The position numbers and the translations under genes are program-made. From contig DDVW01000020.1 in assembly GCA_002345545.1 (NCBI GenBank), positions 1-12,725 on the forward strand: a DNA stretch of 12,725 nucleotides, read 5' to 3'. The DNA is from Stenotrophomonas sp. UBA2302 (lineage in GTDB: Bacteria > Pseudomonadota > Gammaproteobacteria > Xanthomonadales > Xanthomonadaceae). Positions 1-6,431 of the stretch are shown here, one piece after another. Below the pieces are notes generated by a model. The model was not told where the DNA came from. It did no database searches and saw only the letters and a program-made list of their open reading frames with translations. Positions within the stretch are counted from its first letter, which is position 1; each line of letters starts with the position of its first letter.

Positions 1-300
1 CCTGGCCATCGGGACCTCGCGGCGCCCACCGGGGGCATCGGCCGCGATCGCCTGCCGCACGCGGCTGCTGAAGTCGACCGGCGCCGGCGCACAGGCCTGC
101 CCACGCAGGGCATCGCCCAGCAGCTGCCAGCGTTCCTGGCAGGCCGCCAGCTCGGCATCATGTTCAATCCGGCGCAGCATGAAGCGCGCCTCGTCGGCGG
201 CCAGCTCACCGTCCACCAGCGACGACAGCTGCCGCCGGTAATGGGCCTCAAACTTGTCGGCAGACATATCCACCTGCTCCAGACGATTACCGGTATTCAT
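1..300 (-). CDS. rseA: Anti-sigma-E factor RseA, N-terminal part (partial)
   Basis: The gene reads leftward off the window edge, so only the first 100 codons are visible. They contain a typical RseA N-terminal cytoplasmic domain, with LSSLVDGELAADEARF near residues 25-40 and RWQLLGDALRG near 57-67. In the known family this domain binds RpoE and holds it inactive until envelope stress triggers proteolysis. The transmembrane and periplasmic parts would lie beyond position 1. The ATG at 300-298 overlaps the rpoE stop as ATGA, indicating translational coupling. A second in-frame ATG at 267-265 has a better Shine-Dalgarno (GGAG and AGGTGG just upstream) and could be the real start, removing 11 residues. 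Identity is supported both by the domain and by the rpoE neighbour. Confidence 0.88.
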   Translation of the reverse strand, partial: MNTGNRLEQVDMSADKFEAHYRRQLSSLVDGELAADEARFMLRRIEHDAELAACQERWQLLGDALRGQACAPAPVDFSSRVRQAIAADAPGGRREVPMAR

Positions 301-917
301 GCGCGGCCCTGCTCCCGAGTGGCACTGGTGGCATCCAGCAACGGCCGCAACTGCACGTCGATGGCCTCGCGCGCACGGAAGATCCGCGAACGCACCGTGC
401 CGATCGGGCAGCCCATTTTCTTTGCGATTTCCTCGTAACTCATGCCTTCCACCTCTCGCAACGTGATGGCCTCGCGCAATTCTTCGGGCAGCGCCCCGAC
501 CGCCTTCATCACGGTCTGCTCCAGCTCCTGCCGCATCAGCTCGCGCTCGGGCGTATCGGTATCGCGCAGGCGGGTACCGCTGTCGAACTGCTCGGCATCG
601 CTGATGTCGATATCGCCCGTGGGAGGACGCCGGTTGTGGGCGGCCAGATGGTTTTTAGCGGTATTCACGGCGATCCGATGCAACCACGTATAGAACTGGG
701 CGTCGCCGCGGAAACTGCCGATTGCGCGATAGGCACGCACGAAAGTGTCCTGGGCCACGTCCTGACATTCACTCCAGTCGGCGATGTAGCGCCCGATCAG
801 CGCGATGATCCGGTGCTGGTACTTGCGCACCAGCACATCGAACGCCGCACTCTCGCCGCGCTGCACGCGCCGGACCAGCTCCAGATCCAGCTCCTGCGGT
901 GTTTCAACCTCGGCCAT
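297..917 (-). CDS. rpoE: ECF RNA polymerase sigma factor RpoE (sigma-E / AlgU type)
   Basis: A 206-residue group-IV sigma factor that directs RNA polymerase to envelope-stress promoters. Region sigma-2 spans about residues 23-94, with DVAQDTFVRAYRAIGSFRG and FYTWLHRIAVN. Region sigma-4 spans about 131-185, with the helix-turn-helix MSYEEIAKKMGCPIGTVRSR. The frame stays open upstream to 1010, but the ATG at 917-915 is preferred. It has AGGAG 11 bases upstream, gives the usual family length (about 200 residues) and begins MAEVETPQELDLELVRRVQ, as expected. The longer version would also translate straight through the gene's own promoter at 984-958. Downstream rseA overlaps by 4 bases. Autoregulation is inferred from the sigma-E-like promoter. 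Confidence 0.95.
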   Translation of the reverse strand: MAEVETPQELDLELVRRVQRGESAAFDVLVRKYQHRIIALIGRYIADWSECQDVAQDTFVRAYRAIGSFRGDAQFYTWLHRIAVNTAKNHLAAHNRRPPTGDIDISDAEQFDSGTRLRDTDTPERELMRQELEQTVMKAVGALPEELREAITLREVEGMSYEEIAKKMGCPIGTVRSRIFRAREAIDVQLRPLLDATSATREQGRA

Positions 918-957
918 AACGGGCCGCACTCCTGTCAGCCCAACCGACGTCAGGCGA

Positions 958-984
958 TATGACCGCTGTTCGCGGGAAAAGTTC
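958..984 (-). promoter_or_regulatory. Sigma-E-type promoter of rpoE (autoregulatory)
   Basis: On the minus strand the -35 element GAACTT lies at 984-979 (context TGAACTTTT) and TCATA at 962-958, separated by exactly 16 bases. The established sigma-E consensus is GAACTT, 16 bases, TCTGA, so the -35 and spacing match fully and the -10 closely. Predicted initiation near 951 leaves a leader of about 33 bases before the ATG at 917, with its AGGAG inside. This supports the shorter rpoE start and an autoregulated rpoE-rseA operon. The call rests on sequence only. Confidence 0.8.
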
Positions 985-987
985 AGT

Positions 988-1003
988 CCCCTCGCCGGAG
1001 GGG
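988..1003. repeat. Short inverted repeat beside the rpoE promoter
   Basis: CCCCTC at 988-993 and GAGGGG at 998-1003 form a perfect 6-bp inverted repeat around GCCG. It sits just upstream of the sigma-E -35 element in the minus-strand sense. It could be an operator or chance in GC-rich DNA. It is not followed by a T-run, so it is not a convincing terminator. Confidence 0.35.
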
Positions 1004-1074
1004 CGCGCACCGGCTTTTAACTCCCGTTGGGATAGCCTGTCTTCGAGTGCTGGTCGGCGCGCGTGCTTCACGTA

Positions 1075-1087
1075 CCCAAGCATTGGG
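1075..1087. repeat. Inverted repeat next to a -35 element, candidate operator
   Basis: CCCAA (1075-1079) and TTGGG (1083-1087) flank GCA as a perfect 5-bp palindrome. It ends two bases before the candidate -35 TTGACG at 1090. The position would suit a regulator of the fatty-acid oxidation gene. It does not match the FadR or PsrA sites I know, and no regulator can be named. Confidence 0.3.
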
Positions 1088-1089
1088 AT

Positions 1090-1119
1090 TTGACGCCGGG
1101 GAAACAACCTCTGGATCAT
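1090..1119 (+). promoter_or_regulatory. Candidate sigma-70 promoter for the fadB/fadJ-like gene
   Basis: TTGACG at 1090-1095 is a near-consensus -35. GATCAT at 1114-1119 matches the -10 consensus at four of six bases, with an 18-base spacer. Initiation would fall near 1126, about 30 bases before the ATG at 1157. The match is plausible but not strong. Confidence 0.45.
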
Positions 1120-1156
1120 AGCCGTCTTCTCCATACACAACCGGATGGAACGTCCC

Positions 1157-3220
1157 ATGCTCCCAGGCTTCGATGGGCTCCGCTTCAATCATTGGCACAC
1201 CCAGCTGCGCGAGGACGGCATCGCCGTGCTCAGCCTCGACCGCAAGGACAGCCCGGTCAATGCGATGTCGCAGGACGTCCTGCTGGAACTGGGCGACATC
1301 CTCGAGCGCTTGGCGATCGACCCGCCCAAGGGCGTGGTGGTGTGCTCGACCAAGCCGGCCGGCTTCATCGCCGGGGCCGACCTGAAGGAGTTCCAGGAGT
1401 TCGACCGGCGCGGCACCGTCAATGACGCCATCCGCCGCGGCCAGACCGTCTACCAGAAGCTGGCCGAACTGCCCTGCCCGACGGTGGCGGCCATCCACGG
1501 CCACTGCCTCGGCGGCGGTACCGAGCTGGCGCTGGCCTGCCGTTACCGCGTGGCTTCCAATGATCCCTCCACCCGTATCGGCCTGCCGGAAACCCAGCTG
1601 GGCATCTTCCCGGGCTGGGGGGGCAGCGCGCGCCTGCCACAGCTGGTCGGCGCCCCGGCGGCGATGGACATGATGCTGACCGGCCGCACCCTGTCGGCCT
1701 CGGCCGCACGCGGCATCGGCCTGGTCGACAAGGTCACCGCGCCGGCGGTACTGGTGGATGCGGCGGTGTCACTGGCGCTGTCGGGCACCACGCGGCCATT
1801 CAAGCAACGCGCCACCGCCTGGGCCACCAATACCTTCCTCGCCCGCAAACTGCTGGCCCCGCAGATGGCCAAACAGGTCGCACGCAAGGCCAAGAAGGAC
1901 CAGTACCCGGCGCCGTACGCACTGATCAGCACCTGGGAGCGCAGCGGCGGCAGCCCGATCCAGAAGCGCCTGGATGCCGAACGCCGCGCCGTGGTCAAGC
2001 TGGCCAGCAGCCCAACCGCGCGCAACCTGATCCGCATCTTTTTCCTGACCGAACGGCTCAAGGGCCTGGGCGGCAAGGATTCGGGCATCGCGCATGTGCA
2101 TGTGGTCGGCGCCGGCGTGATGGGCGGCGACATCGCCGCCTGGGCAGCCTACAAGGGCTTCACCGTCACCCTGCAGGACCGCGAGCAGCGCTTCATCGAC
2201 CCGGCGATGGCCCGTGCGCAGACCCTGTTCGAAAAGAAAGTGAAAGACCCGGCCAAGCGTCCGGAAGTGGCCGCCCGGCTGAAGGCCGACCTGACCGGTG
2301 ACGGCGTGGCGCAGGCCGATCTGGTGATCGAGGCCATCATCGAGAACCCGGAAGCCAAGCGGGCGCTGTACCAGACGCTGGAACCGAAGATGAAGGCCGA
2401 CGCGCTGCTGACCACCAATACCTCCTCGATCCCGCTGGTCGAATTGCGTGACCATATCCAGCGCCCGGCGCAGTTCGCCGGTCTGCACTATTTCAACCCG
2501 GTGGCGCAGATGCCGCTGGTGGAAATCATCCACCACGACGGCATGGCGCCGGAAACCGAAAAGCGGCTGGCCGCGTTCTGCAAGGCGCTGGGCAAGTTCC
2601 CGGTGCCGGTGGCCGGCACGCCGGGTTTCCTGGTCAACCGCGTGCTGTTCCCGTACATGTTGGAAGCCGCCACCGCCTATGCCGAAGGCATCCCCGGCCC
2701 GGTGATCGACAAGGCGGCGGTCAAGTTCGGCATGCCGATGGGCCCGATCGAGCTGCTCGACACCGTCGGTCTGGACGTGGCCGCTGGCGTGGGCAAGGAG
2801 CTGGCGCCGTTCCTGGGTCTGCAGATCCCGGCGGCGCTGGCGAGCGTGGAGCCGAACAAGCGCGGCAAGAAGGACGGCCAGGGCATCTACACCTGGGAAA
2901 ACGGCCGCGCAAAGAAGCCGGAGGTGGCCAAGGACTACCAGGCGCCGTCGGATCTGGAAGACCGCCTGATCCTGCCGCTGCTCAACGAAGCGGTGGCCTG
3001 CCTGCACGACGGCGTGGTCGCCGACGCCGACCTGCTCGATGCCGGGGTGATCTTCGGCACCGGTTTTGCACCCTTCCGTGGCGGCCCGATCCAGCACATC
3101 CGCACTGCCGGCGCCGACGAACTGGTCGAAAAGCTCAAGGTCCTGCAGGCCCGTTACGGCGACCGCTTCGCGCCGCGCCCGGGCTGGGACCTCCCGGTAC
3201 TGCGTGAGCCGGTGGCCTGA
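1157..3220 (+). CDS. Bifunctional enoyl-CoA hydratase / 3-hydroxyacyl-CoA dehydrogenase (FadB/FadJ-like)
   Basis: A 687-residue fatty-acid beta-oxidation alpha subunit that hydrates 2-enoyl-CoA and oxidises the resulting 3-hydroxyacyl-CoA with NAD. The N-terminal crotonase domain (about 10-190) has the oxyanion-hole region FIAGADLKE (70-78) and both catalytic glutamates, in GGGTE (E123) and GLPETQLGIFPGWGG (E145). The dehydrogenase half starts with a Rossmann motif, GAGVMGG (318-324). It carries the catalytic His/Glu pair in LHYFNPVAQMPLVEII (H444, E456), spaced 12 apart as in E. coli FadB, and then GTPGFLVNRV. It is slightly shorter than FadB/FadJ (about 715-730). No thiolase gene (fadA/fadI) follows, so the partner must be elsewhere. 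An alternative ATG at 1145 has no clear ribosome site; 1157 is preceded by a weak GGAA. It is divergent from rpoE and ends before a terminator. Confidence 0.9.
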   Translation: MLPGFDGLRFNHWHTQLREDGIAVLSLDRKDSPVNAMSQDVLLELGDILERLAIDPPKGVVVCSTKPAGFIAGADLKEFQEFDRRGTVNDAIRRGQTVYQKLAELPCPTVAAIHGHCLGGGTELALACRYRVASNDPSTRIGLPETQLGIFPGWGGSARLPQLVGAPAAMDMMLTGRTLSASAARGIGLVDKVTAPAVLVDAAVSLALSGTTRPFKQRATAWATNTFLARKLLAPQMAKQVARKAKKDQYPAPYALISTWERSGGSPIQKRLDAERRAVVKLASSPTARNLIRIFFLTERLKGLGGKDSGIAHVHVVGAGVMGGDIAAWAAYKGFTVTLQDREQRFIDPAMARAQTLFEKKVKDPAKRPEVAARLKADLTGDGVAQADLVIEAIIENPEAKRALYQTLEPKMKADALLTTNTSSIPLVELRDHIQRPAQFAGLHYFNPVAQMPLVEIIHHDGMAPETEKRLAAFCKALGKFPVPVAGTPGFLVNRVLFPYMLEAATAYAEGIPGPVIDKAAVKFGMPMGPIELLDTVGLDVAAGVGKELAPFLGLQIPAALASVEPNKRGKKDGQGIYTWENGRAKKPEVAKDYQAPSDLEDRLILPLLNEAVACLHDGVVADADLLDAGVIFGTGFAPFRGGPIQHIRTAGADELVEKLKVLQARYGDRFAPRPGWDLPVLREPVA

Positions 3221-3228
3221 ACCCAACC

Positions 3229-3254
3229 GCTGCCGGCCCGTCGTGACCGGCAGC
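3229..3254. repeat. Hairpin downstream of the fadB/fadJ-like gene
   Basis: GCTGCCGG (3229-3236) and CCGGCAGC (3247-3254) form a perfect 8-bp stem with a 10-base loop, nine bases after the stop codon. It lacks a T-run, so it may protect the mRNA 3' end or assist the terminator at 3282 rather than terminate alone. Confidence 0.55.
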
Positions 3255-3281
3255 CTGCTTCGATAGTGGATACCGGATAGA

Positions 3282-3304
3282 CGGGCTGCCTTGCAGCCCG
3301 TTTT
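3282..3304 (+). terminator. Rho-independent terminator after the fadB/fadJ-like gene
   Basis: CGGGCTGC (3282-3289) pairs perfectly with GCAGCCCG (3293-3300) across a CTT loop and is followed at once by TTTT (3301-3304). The GC-rich stem with a short U tail is a standard intrinsic terminator and separates the fatty-acid gene from azurin. Confidence 0.82.
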
Positions 3305-3396
3305 CATATCCCTCTGGACAAGGCGGCACCCACCTGGCGACCAGCGTTCCATATCCCTGCCAGAACCTGAAGCACGCACCTTCAACCGCGTGTTGC

Positions 3397-3438
3397 TTGA
3401 CCCAGATCAATGCAAAGGCATGCGCCAGGGACGAATCT
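3397..3438 (+). promoter_or_regulatory. FNR/Anr-type box and -10 of the azurin promoter
   Basis: TTGAC-CCAG-ATCAA at 3397-3410 differs from the FNR/Anr consensus (TTGAT, 4 bases, ATCAA) at one base. Its centre is 3403.5. A class II FNR promoter starts about 41.5 bases downstream, predicting a -10 at 3433-3438, where GAATCT is found. This implies oxygen-limited activation of azurin, as known for the P. aeruginosa azurin gene under ANR. The leader to the ATG would be about 80 bases. The regulator is not in this window; a CRP/FNR-family protein such as Anr or Clp is inferred. Confidence 0.7.
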
Positions 3439-3510
3439 AGCCCCGTCATCCGGCACAGCATCAGGCCGGGTTGTAGCGATCAGGCAACACCGGTCGCCAC
3501 CCCATCAACC

Positions 3511-3516
3511 AAGGAG
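3511..3516 (+). promoter_or_regulatory. Shine-Dalgarno that fixes the azurin start
   Basis: AAGGAG lies nine bases before the ATG at 3526. The reading frame is open further upstream (from a TTG at 3397), but only the 3526 start has a ribosome site and places a signal peptide at the N-terminus. Confidence 0.85.
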
Positions 3517-3525
3517 CCACACCCC

Positions 3526-3984
3526 ATGAAGAATTCCCGTCGCCTCCTCCTCGCCCTTGCCCTGATCGGCACCGCTGGCGCGGCCCAGGCTGCAGCCAAC
3601 TGCACCGTCACGCTCAAGGGCGACGATGCGATGCGCTTCGACCTGAAGGAAGCCACCGTCTCGGCCGGCTGCGCCAACATCACCATCGAGCTGCTGCACA
3701 CCGGCAAGCTGCCTGCCGCCGCGATGGGCCACAACGTGGTGGTCTCCAGCACCGCCAACATGGCCGGCGTCGCCCGCGACGCCATCCGCGCCGGTGTCGC
3801 CAACCACTATGTGCCGGCTGGTGACGCCCGCGTGATCGCCTCCACCGAGCTGATCGGCGGCGGCGCCAAGACCCAGGTCCGCTTCCCCGGCAACAAGCTC
3901 ACCGCCGGTGGCGATTACAGCTTCTACTGCACGTTCCCGGGCCATTCCTCCATCATGAAGGGCAAGTTGAACGTCACTCGCTGA
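3526..3984 (+). CDS. azu: Azurin, periplasmic blue copper protein
   Basis: A 152-residue precursor of a type 1 copper electron carrier of the periplasm. Residues 1-22 form a signal peptide (KNSRR, then a hydrophobic core ending AAQA), giving a mature protein of about 130 residues, the usual azurin size. All copper ligands are present: H69 in MGHN, C135 and H140 in FYCTFPGH, and M144 in SSIMKG. Spacings match Cys112/His117/Met121 of P. aeruginosa azurin. C26 and C49 correspond to the conserved disulfide. The gene is monocistronic, with an FNR-like box upstream and a strong terminator downstream. It is followed by the cbb3 operon, which has a similar box. Azurins can reduce nitrite reductase, cytochrome c peroxidase or terminal oxidases in different bacteria. 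A role as donor to the neighbouring oxidase is possible but inferred. Confidence 0.97.
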   Translation: MKNSRRLLLALALIGTAGAAQAAANCTVTLKGDDAMRFDLKEATVSAGCANITIELLHTGKLPAAAMGHNVVVSSTANMAGVARDAIRAGVANHYVPAGDARVIASTELIGGGAKTQVRFPGNKLTAGGDYSFYCTFPGHSSIMKGKLNVTR

Positions 3985-4002
3985 ACGACCAGCTGACTGG
4001 CC

Positions 4003-4040
4003 AAGGCCCGGGCAACGGCAACGTTGCCCGGGCCTTCGTT
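4003..4040 (+). terminator. Rho-independent terminator after azurin
   Basis: Positions 4003-4017 and 4022-4036 form a perfect 15-bp stem (AAGGCCCGGGCAACG paired with its complement) closed by GCAA, a GNRA-type tetraloop. The stem is followed by CGTTCTATAATT, a moderately U-rich tail. It insulates azurin from ccoN. The A-T pairs at the stem base are the only A-tract on the other side, so function in both directions is unlikely. Confidence 0.85.
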
Positions 4041-4119
4041 CTATAATTCCGTCAATTGCTGTTCTGACCTCATACAAAATGGCAAGAACCGGGGAATTTG
4101 CGAGTACTCCGGCAGCGCA

Positions 4120-4162
4120 TTGATTTCAGTCAATGCTCCACGCTTTTCATCTGGGGGATGAT
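4120..4162 (+). promoter_or_regulatory. FNR/Anr-type box and -10 of the ccoNOQP operon
   Basis: TTGAT-TTCA-GTCAA at 4120-4133 differs from the FNR/Anr consensus at one base, with its centre at 4126.5. Class II geometry predicts a -10 at about 4156-4161, and GATGAT (4157-4162) matches four of six consensus bases. A start near 4168 leaves a leader of about 24 bases containing the ribosome site. FNR/Anr control of cbb3 operons is well established in other proteobacteria. Confidence 0.78.
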
Positions 4163-4191
4163 TCTCCCGTTCAATCTGAGGGATATGCCGC

Positions 4192-5631
4192 ATGCAAAGC
4201 GTGCTGGGGACATATAATGACAAGGTGGTGCGTCAGTTCGCGGTGATGACCGTGGTCTGGGGCATCGTAGGCATGCTGGTAGGCGTGTTCATCGCCGCCC
4301 AGCTCTATTGGCCGACGCTCGGCGAGGGCATTCCGTGGCTGGGCTATGGCCGGTTGCGGCCCCTGCACACCAATGCGGTGATTTTCGCCTTTGGCGGCTG
4401 CGCGCTGATCGCCACCAGCCTGCATGTGGTGCAGCGTACCTGCCACGTGCGGCTGTTCTCGGACAAGCTCGCGGCCTTCGTGTTCTGGGGCTGGCAGCTG
4501 GTGATCGTGGCCGCGGCCATCTCCCTGCCGCTGGGCTGGACCCAGGGCAAGGAATACGCCGAGCTGGAGTGGCCGATCGACATCCTGATCGCCGCGGTCT
4601 GGGTGGCCTACGCCGTGCTGTTCATCGGCACCATCGCCAAGCGCCGGGTCAAGCACATCTATGTGGCCAACTGGTTCTATGCCAGCTTCATCCTGGCCAT
4701 CGCCCTGCTCCACATCGTCAACAACATTTCCATCCCCGCCGGGCTGACCAAGTCCTATCCGGTCTACAGCGGTGCGGTGGATGCGATGGTGCAGTGGTGG
4801 TACGGGCACAATGCGGTCGGCTTCTTCCTGACCGCCGGCTTCCTGGGAATGATGTATTACTTCGTGCCCAAGCAGGCCGGCCGCCCGGTGTACTCCTACC
4901 GCCTGTCGATCGTGCACTTCTGGGCGCTGATCGCCGTGTACATGTGGGCCGGTCCGCACCACCTGCATTACACCGCCCTGCCTGACTGGGTGCAGTCGCT
5001 GGGCATGGTGTTCTCGCTGATCCTGCTGGCCCCGTCGTGGGGTGGCGCGATCAACGGCGTGCTGACCCTGTCCGGCGTCTGGCACAAGCTGCGCACCGAC
5101 CCGATCCTCAAGTTCCTGATCGTGGCCGTGTCGTTCTACATGATCGCCACCTTCGAAGGTCCGATGATGTCGATCAAGACGGTCAACTCGCTGTCGCACT
5201 ACACCGACTGGACCGTGGGCCACGTCCACGCCGGCGCGCTGGGCTGGGTGGCGATGATCTCCATCGGCTCGATCTACGCACTGATGCCCAAGCTGCTGGG
5301 CCGCAACGAGATGTACTCGATCAAGGCCATCGACACCCACTTCTGGCTGCACACCGTCGGCGTGGTGCTGTACATCGCCTCGATGTGGATCGCCGGCGTG
5401 ATGCAGGGCCTGATGTGGCGTGCAACCAATGACGACGGCACCCTGACCTACACCTTCGTCGAGTCGCTCAACTTCACCTACCCCTACTACCTGATCCGCT
5501 TCGGCGGCGGCGTGGTGATACTGAGCGGCATGTGCCTGATGGCCTGGAACGTATGGCGCACCTGGCGCACCGCCGCGGCGATCGAAGCGCAGCCGGTGCT
5601 GCCGGTCGACGCCTCCGAAGTGCGCGCCTGA
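4192..5631 (+). CDS. ccoN: Cytochrome cbb3 oxidase catalytic subunit I (CcoN)
   Basis: A 479-residue polytopic membrane protein that reduces oxygen to water at a heme b3-CuB centre and pumps protons. Ligands are all visible and sit one residue earlier than in P. stutzeri CcoN. H59 ([12 protein letters not shown]) and H346 bind low-spin heme b, and H344 (TVGHVHAG) binds heme b3. H206 (WWYGHNAVG), H256 and H257 (GPHHLHY) bind CuB. Y250 is positioned for the cross-linked tyrosine, and E322 (TFEGPMM) for the conserved glutamate. Length is normal. GAGGG at 4178-4182 lies nine bases before the ATG. It is the first gene of the operon, and ccoO begins 12 bases after its stop. Confidence 0.98.
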   Translation: MQSVLGTYNDKVVRQFAVMTVVWGIVGMLVGVFIAAQLYWPTLGEGIPWLGYGRLRPLHTNAVIFAFGGCALIATSLHVVQRTCHVRLFSDKLAAFVFWGWQLVIVAAAISLPLGWTQGKEYAELEWPIDILIAAVWVAYAVLFIGTIAKRRVKHIYVANWFYASFILAIALLHIVNNISIPAGLTKSYPVYSGAVDAMVQWWYGHNAVGFFLTAGFLGMMYYFVPKQAGRPVYSYRLSIVHFWALIAVYMWAGPHHLHYTALPDWVQSLGMVFSLILLAPSWGGAINGVLTLSGVWHKLRTDPILKFLIVAVSFYMIATFEGPMMSIKTVNSLSHYTDWTVGHVHAGALGWVAMISIGSIYALMPKLLGRNEMYSIKAIDTHFWLHTVGVVLYIASMWIAGVMQGLMWRATNDDGTLTYTFVESLNFTYPYYLIRFGGGVVILSGMCLMAWNVWRTWRTAAAIEAQPVLPVDASEVRA

Positions 5632-5643
5632 GGAATCGAATCC

Positions 5644-6273
5644 ATGAGCGAAAACAAGAATCCCCACGAGAAAGTCGAAAAGAACGTCGGCTTGATGGCA
5701 GTGCTGATCGCAATCGCCATCTCGTTCGGCGGCCTGACCGAAATCGTCCCGCTGATGTTCCAGGCCGAGGCGATCGAGCCGCTGGAAGGCGTCAAGCCCT
5801 ACCCGGCGCTGGAGCTGGCCGGGCGCGACATCTACGTCCGCGAAGGCTGCTACAACTGCCACTCGCAGATGGTGCGCACCCTGCGCTTCGAGACCGAGCG
5901 TTATGGCCACTACTCGCTGGCGGGCGAATCGGTCTACGACCGTCCGTTCCAGTGGGGCAGCAAGCGCACCGGCCCGGACCTGGCCCGTGTCGGCGGCCGC
6001 TACTCCGACGACTGGCACCGCGTGCACCTGATCAACCCGCGTGACGTGGTGCCCGAATCGAACATGCCCAGCTTCCCGTGGCTGGACAAGGACATGGTCG
6101 ATGGTGCCAGCGTGACCAAGCGCATGAAGTCGCTCAAGGCCATCGGTGATCCGTACAGCGATGAGGAAATCGCCAGTGCGGCCGCCGATGTCGAGGGCAA
6201 GTCCGAACTGGACGCCGTTGTCGCCTACCTGCAGGGCCTGGGCCGGCACGCACCGCGCGGAGGCCAGCAATGA
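5644..6273 (+). CDS. ccoO: Cytochrome cbb3 oxidase monoheme subunit II (CcoO)
   Basis: A 209-residue membrane-anchored c-type cytochrome that passes electrons to CcoN. One N-terminal transmembrane helix (about 16-38) precedes the periplasmic heme domain. The heme-binding motif is C69-YN-C72-H73, and the axial methionine is M141 in [11 protein letters not shown]. Length is usual for the family. GAGGAA overlapping and following the ccoN stop provides the ribosome site. The stop codon overlaps the ccoQ start as ATGA (6270-6273). Confidence 0.97.
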   Translation: MSENKNPHEKVEKNVGLMAVLIAIAISFGGLTEIVPLMFQAEAIEPLEGVKPYPALELAGRDIYVREGCYNCHSQMVRTLRFETERYGHYSLAGESVYDRPFQWGSKRTGPDLARVGGRYSDDWHRVHLINPRDVVPESNMPSFPWLDKDMVDGASVTKRMKSLKAIGDPYSDEEIASAAADVEGKSELDAVVAYLQGLGRHAPRGGQQ

Positions 6274-6431
6274 TCTCCGGCATCGTCACCGCGCTGCTGC
6301 TGGTGCTGTTCATCGGCGGCTGGATCTGGGCCTGGAGCCCCAAGCGCAAGCGTGAATTCGAGGATGCGGCACGCCTGCCGCTGGAAGACGACAACGAGCA
6401 GTACAGCAACGGGGGAGAGCACAGATGTTGA
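6270..6431 (+). CDS. ccoQ: Cytochrome cbb3 oxidase small subunit (CcoQ)
   Basis: A 53-residue protein beginning [18 protein letters not shown], with one transmembrane helix (about 4-22), followed by a basic stretch (SPKRKRE) and an acidic tail. The size, single helix and position between ccoO and ccoP identify it as CcoQ, which in the known family stabilises the CcoP-CcoNO association. Its ATG overlaps the ccoO stop by four bases, and its last codons overlap the ccoP start by seven, so translation is probably coupled through all three genes. Sequence conservation in CcoQ is low, so the call leans on size and context. Confidence 0.92.
   Translation: MISGIVTALLLVLFIGGWIWAWSPKRKREFEDAARLPLEDDNEQYSNGGEHRC

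Noticed and set aside
915..1010. N-terminal extension of RpoE to an ATG at 1010
   Set aside because: It would translate through the sigma-E promoter and has no ribosome site; the ATG at 917 has AGGAG and gives normal family length.
1769..3385. A 538-codon open frame antisense to the fadB/fadJ-like gene
   Set aside because: Shadow frame rich in Arg/His/Gln without any domain; it also crosses the terminator at 3282.
3397..3525. N-terminal extension of azurin from a TTG at 3397
   Set aside because: The TTG is part of the FNR-type box; AAGGAG and a signal peptide fix the start at 3526.
4042..4047. A perfect TATAAT hexamer between azurin and ccoN
   Set aside because: No -35-like hexamer lies at 16-18 bases upstream (that stretch is inside the terminator hairpin), so it is most likely part of the terminator tail rather than a promoter.
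4079..4123. A 14-codon ATG frame upstream of ccoN
   Set aside because: No ribosome site, it ends inside the FNR-type box and lies upstream of the predicted transcript start.
4171..6270. A 699-codon open frame antisense to ccoN and ccoO
   Set aside because: It lies wholly opposite two clearly identified genes, has a histidine/glycine/arginine-rich low-information sequence typical of the reverse frame of GC-rich DNA, and shows no recognisable domain.
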